DNA from: Streptomyces sp. SCSIO 75703
Lineage (GTDB): Bacteria; Actinomycetota; Actinomycetes; Streptomycetales; Streptomycetaceae
Assembly (NCBI RefSeq): GCF_036607905.1
Contig: NZ_CP144555.1
Span: forward strand, 62,001-126,000
Direction of reading: 5' to 3'
Length of the DNA stretch: 64,000 nucleotides
Each line of letters begins with the position of its first letter. The stretch's first letter is position 1. The position numbers and the translations under genes are program-made. Shown here in pieces: positions 58,229 to 64,000 of this stretch. The notes below the pieces were generated by a model. The model had not been told where the DNA came from and ran no database searches. It was given only the letters and a program-made list of their open reading frames with translations.

Positions 58229-59977
58229 CTACGCGGGGGCCGGCGGATCGGTGTCCGCGGCCCCGCCGGCGCCGGGGCCGGCCGCTCCGGTGCGGCGGCC
58301 GCGGTGGAAGGCCCCGAAGCTGGCTCCGGCGTCGCGGGGCGCGGCGGGCTCCTGTGTCGTCGGCCCGTCGGTGCGGGAGAGGTGCTGGTCGTGGCGTTCG
58401 CGTTCGGCCTGGGCCATGGTGCGGCCGGGGGCGCGGACGGGCAGGCCGTTCGCGGTGGCCGCCGCCGCGCGCCGGACGGGGCGCTCGGCCGGTTCGGGGC
58501 GCGGGGCGTGCCGGGCCTCCGGGATGCGCCGGGAGAGGGCGGGGGGCTCGGCGGCGGGCTCGGCGGGCCCGGCGACGGGCGCGGCGGGGACCGTCGCGGG
58601 GCGCAGGGCTCCGGTGTGCGGGACCGGTTCGCGCTGCTGGGCGAGGAGTTGGGGCGGCAGCAGGACGACGACGCCGGTGCCGCCGCGGGAGGAGGGCCGG
58701 TAGCTCACGCCGATGCGGTACTTGGCGGCCAGGCGTCCGACCACGGCGAGGCCGAGGCGGGTGCCCTGGAGGAGGGCGAGGTCGGTGCTGCGTCCGGAGA
58801 CGGCCTCCTCGGCGTGGCGCATGGCGGCGTCGGCCATCTTGAGTCCGCTGTCCTCGATGGTGACGACGATCCCGGCGGTACGTTCCTCCACGTACACGTG
58901 GACCTCGTCGATCGGGGGCGAGAAGTTGGCGGCGTTGTCCATGAGTTCGGCGAGCAGGTGCATGACGCCCTCGGCCGCGTAGCCGGAGATGGCGGCGGTG
59001 GTGGAGCAGTGCATGCGCACCCGCTGGTAGGCGGCGATGCGGCCGACCGCGCCGCGCAGGATGCTCTCCATGACGATCGGCTTGTTCCAGGCGCGGCTGG
59101 AGCGTCCGCCCATGAGGAGGGCGAGCCGGTCGGTGATGAGGCCGAGCTGGGAGGTGGCGTGGTCCAGGCGCAGCAGGTCGCCGAGGACGTCCTCGCCGTG
59201 GCGGTCCTGCATCTCCCGCAGGTCGGCGAGCATCCGCACGGCCTTGGCCTGGACGCGGCTGAGGGATTTGGCGGAGGCGGCCTGGGCGGCGGCGGTGCGG
59301 CGCTCGCTGTGGGCGAGTTCGCGGACGAAGCGTTCTCCGAGGGCGCGCAGCGGCGGGCTCTCGGGCCACTCCAGTTCGGCGAGGACGAGGTCGGCGGAGG
59401 TGCCCTCGCCCAGGCGGCCGACGGCGGTGGGCAGGACGGTGCCGCCGAGCTGGTCCAGGCCGGTGTGGAGGAGGTGCAGTTCGCGCTGGCCGCGCTGGTG
59501 GCGGGCCTCGGCGTCGGCGGCGTGGCGTACGGCCTCGTCGAGCTGGGCGGCGAAGCCGCGGGCGGCCTGGTGCAGGTGGGAGCCGGCGACGGGGGCGGCG
59601 TCGGCCACCGCCTCCTCGACGCCGGCGCCGTCGCGCAGCCGGCGGGCGATGTCGGGGAGGACGACGTTGACCAGGTGGAGGCAGGCGGCGTTCTCGTGGG
59701 CCAGGCGGGCGCGCAGGGCGCCGGTCTCGGCGGCCTGTTCGGCGGCGGCGCGGCGGGCCCGGCGGACCAGGAGGTGGCCGGTGACGACGGCGGTGGTGAC
59801 GCAGACCCAGGCGGTCAGGGCGACGGCCGCGGTCCAGCCCCGGGCCGGCTCGGGCGCCACCGCCCAGGCGGCGCCGGCCGCCGCGGCGGCGATGACCGGC
59901 ACGGCGAGCGGGAGCGCCGGGGCCGGCCGGCGCGGCCGGGTGGTCCGGGGTGGGCTGGGCGGTGCAGAGACTGACAT
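58229..59977 (-). CDS. cvnA: Conservon sensor histidine-kinase-like protein CvnA
   Basis: The protein has 582 aa. Two transmembrane segments lie close together near the N-terminus (about 20–40 and 48–68), leaving little extracellular loop. A long coiled-coil helical linker follows (about 70–280), then an HATPase domain with N-box LAELMDNAANFSPP, G1 EDSGLKM and G2 QGTRLGLAVVGRLA. The C-terminal about 130 residues are disordered, Pro/Ala/Arg-rich. ATG 59977 has AGAGGGA upstream. It is the first gene of the conservon. Confidence 0.93.
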   Translation of the reverse strand: MSVSAPPSPPRTTRPRRPAPALPLAVPVIAAAAAGAAWAVAPEPARGWTAAVALTAWVCVTTAVVTGHLLVRRARRAAAEQAAETGALRARLAHENAACLHLVNVVLPDIARRLRDGAGVEEAVADAAPVAGSHLHQAARGFAAQLDEAVRHAADAEARHQRGQRELHLLHTGLDQLGGTVLPTAVGRLGEGTSADLVLAELEWPESPPLRALGERFVRELAHSERRTAAAQAASAKSLSRVQAKAVRMLADLREMQDRHGEDVLGDLLRLDHATSQLGLITDRLALLMGGRSSRAWNKPIVMESILRGAVGRIAAYQRVRMHCSTTAAISGYAAEGVMHLLAELMDNAANFSPPIDEVHVYVEERTAGIVVTIEDSGLKMADAAMRHAEEAVSGRSTDLALLQGTRLGLAVVGRLAAKYRIGVSYRPSSRGGTGVVVLLPPQLLAQQREPVPHTGALRPATVPAAPVAGPAEPAAEPPALSRRIPEARHAPRPEPAERPVRRAAAATANGLPVRAPGRTMAQAERERHDQHLSRTDGPTTQEPAAPRDAGASFGAFHRGRRTGAAGPGAGGAADTDPPAPA

Positions 59978-60161
59978 TCCGCGGTCCCTCTGGGTCCTTG
60001 AGAGCGGGAAAGGGGGCCGGCCGACGGACGTCGGCCGCGGGTCGGAGCCGTCCGCCGGGCGTGTGGTGATCACTCCGGCGGGGGGATGCGGCTCATGCTA
60101 GTTCTCGCTCCCAGCCTGGAGGCCGGACCAGCCGGAGACCCCGCGCAGGAGCGAATTTCCC

Positions 60162-60180
60162 TCGAATTCGACTACTCGAA
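60162..60180. promoter_or_regulatory. Inverted repeats in the divergent cvnA/lysozyme region
   Basis: TCGAATTCGA (60162–60171) is a perfect palindrome, and TTCGA–ctac–TCGAA (60167–60180) overlaps it. Both sit in an AT-rich island of the 363-base divergent spacer (59978–60340), which otherwise holds no gene. They are candidate operators for cvnA, the lysozyme gene, or both. Confidence 0.45.
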
Positions 60181-60340
60181 CTCACCGATGTGATACAGGC
60201 GTTCTGGCATCGACGCGGCGGTGCGCGCCTACGGCGGGCGCGATGCGGAACATCCCGTTCGGGGTGTTCTCCTCCCCCTTTCGGGCAGACGTGTGCGTCC
60301 GTCCGGGGGACCGGGCGGTGCGCGGGTGCCGGGCGGCGGC

Positions 60341-61192
60341 ATGCATGAGGGCATGCGCAGACCCATAGCCGTGGCCAAGAGCCACTCACGCCTGCTCAGG
60401 GCAGGCATCGTTCTCGCCGCGTCGCTGCTCCTGCCGTCCCTGGCCGCCGCTCCGGTGTCGGCCGCCGGTGACGACGGGCCGTCGGTACGCGGTACCGCCT
60501 CGATGGGCGGGGGTGTCCTGGCCCACGAGGGCGAGCGGGACCGCCCCGCCGCCGGCACCCGGGTGGCCCAGACCGAGGGTGTCGACGTCTCCAGCCACCA
60601 GGGCAACGTCGCCTGGCCGACCCTGTGGAACAGCGGGGTCAAGTGGGCCTATGTGAAGGCCACCGAGGGGACGTCCTACCGCAATCCCTACTACGCCCAG
60701 CAGTACAACGGCTCGTACGACGTCGGCATGATCCGGGGTGCGTACCACTTCGCCACCCCGGACACCGCCGGCGGCGCCGCCCAGGCCGACTACTTCGTCG
60801 ACAACGGCGGCGGCTGGTCCAAGGACGGCAGGACCCTGCCGGGTGTCCTGGACATCGAGTACAACCCGTACGGCGCGACCTGCTACGGACGCACGACCGG
60901 TCAGATGGTGGACTGGATCCGCGCGTTCCTCGACCGGTACAAGGCGCGTACCGGCCGGGACGCGGTGATCTACACCTCCACCAACTGGTGGCAGCAGTGC
61001 ACCGGGGACTACAGCGGCTTCGGCGACAAGAACCCGCTGTGGATCGCCCGGTACGCCTCGACGGTGGGCCCGCTGCCCGCGGGCTGGTCCTTCCACACGA
61101 TGTGGCAGTACACCTCGTCGGGCCCCACGGTCGGGGACCACGACCGGTTCAACGGGGCGCTGGACCGAGTGGTCCAGTTGGCGAACGGCTGA
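60341..61192 (+). CDS. Secreted GH25 lysozyme (muramidase)
   Basis: The protein has 283 aa. The signal peptide ends near APVSAAG. After a Gly/Arg linker the GH25 barrel (about 80–283) begins GVDVSSHQGNVAWPTL, then WAYVKATEGTSYRNPYYAQQ, GAYHFATPD, LPGVLDIEYNPYG (catalytic Asp/Glu) and LWIARYAST. It cleaves the N-acetylmuramic acid linkage of peptidoglycan. ATG 60341 or ATG 60353 may be the start; neither has a strong ribosome site. A 22-base-pair terminator follows directly. Confidence 0.93.
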   Translation: MHEGMRRPIAVAKSHSRLLRAGIVLAASLLLPSLAAAPVSAAGDDGPSVRGTASMGGGVLAHEGERDRPAAGTRVAQTEGVDVSSHQGNVAWPTLWNSGVKWAYVKATEGTSYRNPYYAQQYNGSYDVGMIRGAYHFATPDTAGGAAQADYFVDNGGGWSKDGRTLPGVLDIEYNPYGATCYGRTTGQMVDWIRAFLDRYKARTGRDAVIYTSTNWWQQCTGDYSGFGDKNPLWIARYASTVGPLPAGWSFHTMWQYTSSGPTVGDHDRFNGALDRVVQLANG

Positions 61193-61201
61193 CCGGAGGC
61201 C

Positions 61202-61254
61202 TCCTGGCGGGGCTCACCGGCCGGTGTGTCAGCGGCCGGTGAGCCCCGCCAGGA
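61202..61254. terminator. 22-base-pair perfect inverted repeat, bidirectional terminator
   Basis: The left arm 61202–61223 (TCCTGGCGGGGCTCACCGGC...) pairs with the right arm 61233–61254 at all 22 positions around nine bases. It lies between the convergent lysozyme gene and the FAD-binding protein gene. Its right arm is also coding sequence for the last residues of the latter (61229 onward). Confidence 0.9.
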
Positions 61255-62065
61255 CGTCGCGGACCTGTCCGCGGACCACGTCCCGGGCGGCGGCGGGCAG
61301 CGCGCCGACGTCGGTGCGCGCGAGGGCGTCGAGGGCCTGGTCCGCGCCCTCCTCGCACGGGGCGGCGCCGCCGACGACGTCGTAGCCCTCGCGCACGGCG
61401 ACCCTCAGTTCCCGCTCCCCTCCGGGGCCCTCGCGCACGGCGGTGGCGACGACCAGGGGCGGCGGCCCGCCGGCCTCTGCGGGCTCCTTGCGGTAGCCGC
61501 TGGCCAGGGGGGTGCGCCAGCGCAGGCCGAGCAACAGATGGCGTTTCGCGAGGAGTTCGGCCAGGTCGGTCTCGTAGGCGCGGTCCTGGGCGAGGACGGT
61601 GGGGCGGGCGTCCAGCACGAGGGCGGCGGGGAGCAGGCAGCGCAGGGTGCTGCCGACGATGTTGCCGCCGACGGTCGCGGTCCGGCGCACGGCGCCGGTG
61701 CCGACGGAGGCCGCCGCGCGCCGCAGCACCTCCGGTACGCGGTCGTCGACGCGGTGCAGGACGACGGCGCCGCCGAGCGAGTCCGCCTCGACGACGGTGG
61801 CCTCGGGGACGCCGCGCAGGGAAACGGCCCGCTCCGGGAAGCCGTCGCGTTGCCACGTGGCCCACACCAGGGTGGCTCCGCCGATGGGCACCGCGCCCTC
61901 GGCCAGGCACTCCTGAGCCTCCGTCACGGACGTGGGCAGACGCAACAGCACGGCGATCGACCTGCTTTCCCCCGGAGCCGGCGGGTGGACGACGACGAGT
62001 CCCGCCTGGTGATCTCGGTCTCGACGCATTGTCCGTACCGCCGAGGGGGCGCGTACAGGGCTCAC
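61229..62065 (-). CDS. FAD-binding subunit of molybdopterin dehydrogenase type (CoxM/XdhB-like)
   Basis: The protein has 278 aa. It has the two FAD-binding patterns of this family: AEGAVPIGGATLVWA near residue 60 and TATVGGNIVGSTLRCLLPAAL near 135. Such proteins normally pass electrons between a molybdenum subunit and an iron-sulfur subunit, but neither is adjacent. The start is GTG 62065, directly after the TAA of the upstream gene (TAAGTG), so translation is coupled; the conserved part begins near residue 40. It may work alone or with distant subunits. Confidence 0.8.
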   Translation of the reverse strand: MSPVRAPSAVRTMRRDRDHQAGLVVVHPPAPGESRSIAVLLRLPTSVTEAQECLAEGAVPIGGATLVWATWQRDGFPERAVSLRGVPEATVVEADSLGGAVVLHRVDDRVPEVLRRAAASVGTGAVRRTATVGGNIVGSTLRCLLPAALVLDARPTVLAQDRAYETDLAELLAKRHLLLGLRWRTPLASGYRKEPAEAGGPPPLVVATAVREGPGGERELRVAVREGYDVVGGAAPCEEGADQALDALARTDVGALPAAARDVVRGQVRDVLAGLTGR

Positions 62066-62965
62066 TTACTTGTCATGTGCGCCCCTCGCGCGCTGGTCCC
62101 CTCCCTGGTCGGAGCCGTTCCCGGCGGGCCCGGCGGCTTCGACGGGCCCGGCCGCTCCGGCGGCCCCGGCGGCGGCCTCGGGGACGAGTCCGTCGGCGAT
62201 GTCGGCGCGGAGCCGCGCGGCGTCCCGCCGGACCAGTGCGGGCACCTGTGCGTTCCACTCCCGGGCGGCGTCGTCGAGCCGGGCGGCGAAGGCCGTGCGC
62301 AGGCGGCGGCCGAGGAAGAGCATGCCGAGCGGCAGCAGCGGGCGGGCGAAGGAGCGGCCCCGGAAGCGGACCCGGACGGTGACGTTCCAGTCCCCGTCGG
62401 CGGCCGGGCGCGGCACGGCGGTGACGGTGGCGCGGGCGAGCGCGTGGGTGAGGGTCCCGCGCAGCGGCGGGCCGCCGGGGAGCAGGCCGCGGCCGGCCGC
62501 CGCCGACCACCACCGGTCGAGGTCGACGCGCGCCTCTCCCCCGCCGCCCAGGTACCGGGCTCCCCTGCCGCTCGACCGGAGGGTCCCGGAGCACCACAGT
62601 TCCCGGGGCCGGTCGGCGGCGCGGAGCCCGGCCGCCACGGCGATCACGGTGCGGCGCCCGCCCTCTTCCTCCACGGCGACGGCCTCCACCGCGGTCGCGC
62701 GGCGGCGGTCCCAGGCGGTCAGGGTGACGACCGGGTCGCCGCCGTCCGGGCGGGCGCCCTCCTCGCCCGGGGCCCGGTACCGGGCGCCGGGGATCAGGTG
62801 CCGGCCCTCGGTCAGCAGCAGGTCGGCCGGACGCCCGTCGGGCAGCCGCAGTCGGCCCCCGTCCGCGTCGAGGGTCTCGGCGACGTCGTGGAAGGCGGCC
62901 ACCAGCGAGGCGAACCAGGGCCGGGGCAGGGACGCGAGCGTGACGGTGTGCTGGAGGCGGGCCAT
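62066..62965 (-). CDS. Protein of unknown function, 299 aa
   Basis: It starts MARLQHTVTLASLPRPWFASLVAAFHDVAETLD. It shows beta-rich segments (VTLTAWDRRRATAVEAVAVEEE; WNVTVRVRFRGRSFARPLLPLGMLFLG) and a C-terminal helix (LRTAFAARLDDAAREWNAQVPALV) followed by a Gly/Ala tail. This may be a START/SRPBCC-like ligand-binding fold, but the assignment is weak. It is directly coupled to the FAD-binding subunit gene. ATG 62965 follows GGAGGCGGGCC. Confidence 0.65.
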   Translation of the reverse strand: MARLQHTVTLASLPRPWFASLVAAFHDVAETLDADGGRLRLPDGRPADLLLTEGRHLIPGARYRAPGEEGARPDGGDPVVTLTAWDRRRATAVEAVAVEEEGGRRTVIAVAAGLRAADRPRELWCSGTLRSSGRGARYLGGGGEARVDLDRWWSAAAGRGLLPGGPPLRGTLTHALARATVTAVPRPAADGDWNVTVRVRFRGRSFARPLLPLGMLFLGRRLRTAFAARLDDAAREWNAQVPALVRRDAARLRADIADGLVPEAAAGAAGAAGPVEAAGPAGNGSDQGGDQRARGAHDK

Positions 62966-63175
62966 GCCGTCCAGGATGCCCGTCGCACGGCGCCGGGTCA
63001 GGGGCGGCGTGTGGCAGCGACGGGGCGCTGGTCGTTGCCGGGGTGTGACGGGCGGGGCGGCCCGGGTCGGTCGTTTGCCGTCGGCGCACACGGGTCCGCA
63101 CGGGCCTGACCTCGGTGAACCGGGGCACGCGTGAGGGTGCGAGACCGTACGCGGCCTTCGGGAGCCGAGTCGGCG

Positions 63176-63659
63176 ATGACGCGGGGTCCGGCCCCGGCCC
63201 ACACGGTGCCCGGCCTCGAGCGCGAGGCCGCCGGGCGGCTGATCGGCGTGCCGCGCCTGCGCCCGCACGCCCTCAACGGCCCGCGCCTCGCCCTCGAGCA
63301 CGTCCACGGGAGCGTGGTGGGACCGTACTTCGCCGCGGTGCACGCGATGATCGGCCCCCGGGTCGGCCGGGTGCGCGAGAGGGCCGACGACGTCGCCGAG
63401 CGCATCGCGGCGCCGGGCGGGATGGCGCCGGGCACGCCCGGCGCCGGGCGCGGAGCGGCCCTGGGACGGCTCCTCCGCCGGCCGGGCCGACGCCGTCGCC
63501 CACCGGGGCGCGCTGGACCTGGTGTACACCGGGGTCGTCCGGGGCGTGCGGGACGCGGTGAAGGACGCTGGGCGAGATCGCCCCGGCGCCGGAGGACCTG
63601 CCGGTCGGGCAGCCCGGGCGCTGGAGCGGGTCGCGCGCCGGGACGCGAAGGTGGCGTAG
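63176..63659 (+). pseudogene. Frameshifted dps (ferritin-like DNA-protection) pseudogene
   Basis: From ATG 63176 the frame reads TVPGLEREAAGRLIG, LEHVHGSVVGPYFAAVHAMI and RERADDVAERIA, the Dps helices A–C. Around 63450 the homology moves to a second frame (RADAVAHRGALDLVYTGVV, RDAVKDAG). At 63570 an extra g moves it to a third (GEIAPAPEDLPVGQ), and near 63613 a missing base returns it to the second frame, ending at TAG 63657–63659. The ferroxidase HVHWNVxG segment is HVHGSVVG. At least three frame changes and the altered site make a functional Dps very unlikely. Confidence 0.85.
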
Positions 63660-63749
63660 GCCGCAGGCCGGCGGGTCCGCGGGTGTCCGCGGGTCCGCCT
63701 TTCCTGCCGGGCGGTGGGTGTACCGCCCGGCGGGGCGGTGCGGCCGGGG

Positions 63750-64000
63750 TCAGCGGCGGGCGAGCCGTCGTTCGCCCCGGCTGCCCTGCTCGTAGGGCAG
63801 GTCGTAGTGGGTGAAGACGTCCCGCTCGGCCTCGGCGAAGAGTTCTCCGTCGATGTCGATGCCGGGGGCGTCCTTGACCCGGGACCGGTCATAGGTCACC
63901 TTCAGGTAGCCCGGTCCGACGGTGGACCGGTCCAGGGGGACGAAGACCAGCCGGCGGCGGGTCGGCATACCGATGGTGACCGCGGCGAACGCGGGCCGGT
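63750..64000 (-). CDS. PRC-barrel domain protein, 3' part (cut by window edge)
   Basis: The frame is open to the right edge, so the start lies outside; ATG 63968 is internal. The visible 82 residues read AFAAVTIGMPTRRRLVFVPLD, then VGPGYLKVTYDRSRVKDAP, DGELFAEAERDVFTHYDLPY and end ERRLARR. They match the PRC-barrel stress-type proteins common in Streptomyces (soluble, unknown partner). The stop is at 63750. It converges with the dps pseudogene. Confidence 0.8.
   Translation of the reverse strand, partial: RPAFAAVTIGMPTRRRLVFVPLDRSTVGPGYLKVTYDRSRVKDAPGIDIDGELFAEAERDVFTHYDLPYEQGSRGERRLARR

Noticed and set aside
57677..59974. A 765-codon plus-strand open frame antisense to cvnA–cvnB
   Set aside because: Its composition is Gly/Ala/Val repetition produced by reading codons with G/C third positions backwards; cvnA and cvnB on the other strand have clear domain motifs.
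63115..63561. An intact 148-codon plus-strand gene in the dps region
   Set aside because: It is an Arg/Ala-rich frame; Dps-like segments are split over other frames, so the region is a pseudogene.

Overview
The window is very GC-rich, with near-saturated G/C at third codon positions. It carries a complete conservon (cvnA–E), a cysteine-free L33 paralogue, DUF2267 and DUF475 proteins, many GTG starts and frequent GTGA/ATGA stop–start overlaps. Together these point to a Streptomyces chromosome. No rRNA, tRNA, CRISPR array, insertion sequence or phage gene was seen. Functions come from motifs and remembered family features; no database search was possible.

Layout, left to right. 1–6.4 kb: the 5' end of inorganic pyrophosphatase (ppa) diverging from a degenerate pyrophosphatase paralogue, a GAF–PP2C phosphatase, then a coupled small-peptide/ABC-exporter/Nudix unit and an ABM monooxygenase. 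6.5–10.9 kb: an iron-box-controlled pair (hydroxyornithine formyltransferase, MbtH), then metY–metX behind a short leader peptide; metX seems to lack a standard start codon. 11–21.3 kb: GlxA/AraC regulator, GAPDH, a glutamate–cysteine ligase-like enzyme with a class II amidotransferase, cold-shock protein, L,D-transpeptidase-like lipoprotein and small membrane/DUF genes. 21.5–24.9 kb: two secreted proteins, one with two discoidin domains on a beta-helix.

25.3–34.7 kb is the most striking region. It is a tight eight-gene operon encoding a secreted Agd3-like polysaccharide deacetylase, a PelF-like glycosyltransferase, a polytopic membrane protein, a sugar-nucleotide epimerase/dehydratase, a nucleotidyltransferase, a sugar reductase, a spherulin-4/Sph3-like protein and a GH114 (Ega3-like) lipoprotein. 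This matches, function by function, the fungal galactosaminogalactan and bacterial Pel toolkits. It suggests a cationic, partly deacetylated aminosugar exopolysaccharide locus.

34.7–48.6 kb: MhuD-like monooxygenase, pyruvate carboxylase, DUF475 membrane protein, secreted subtilisin, a ureABCFGD operon whose UreC has Ala in place of the flap Cys, a polyprenyl synthase and rpmG. 48.7–54.1 kb: a divergent IclR-associated catabolic cluster (M20 hydrolase, NCS1 permease, DUF1177; IclR, peptidase E). 54.2–60 kb: a P450 convergent with the conservon operon. 60.3–64 kb: GH25 lysozyme, a lone FAD-binding dehydrogenase-type subunit, an unknown protein, a frameshifted dps pseudogene and the 3' part of a PRC-barrel protein running off the right edge.
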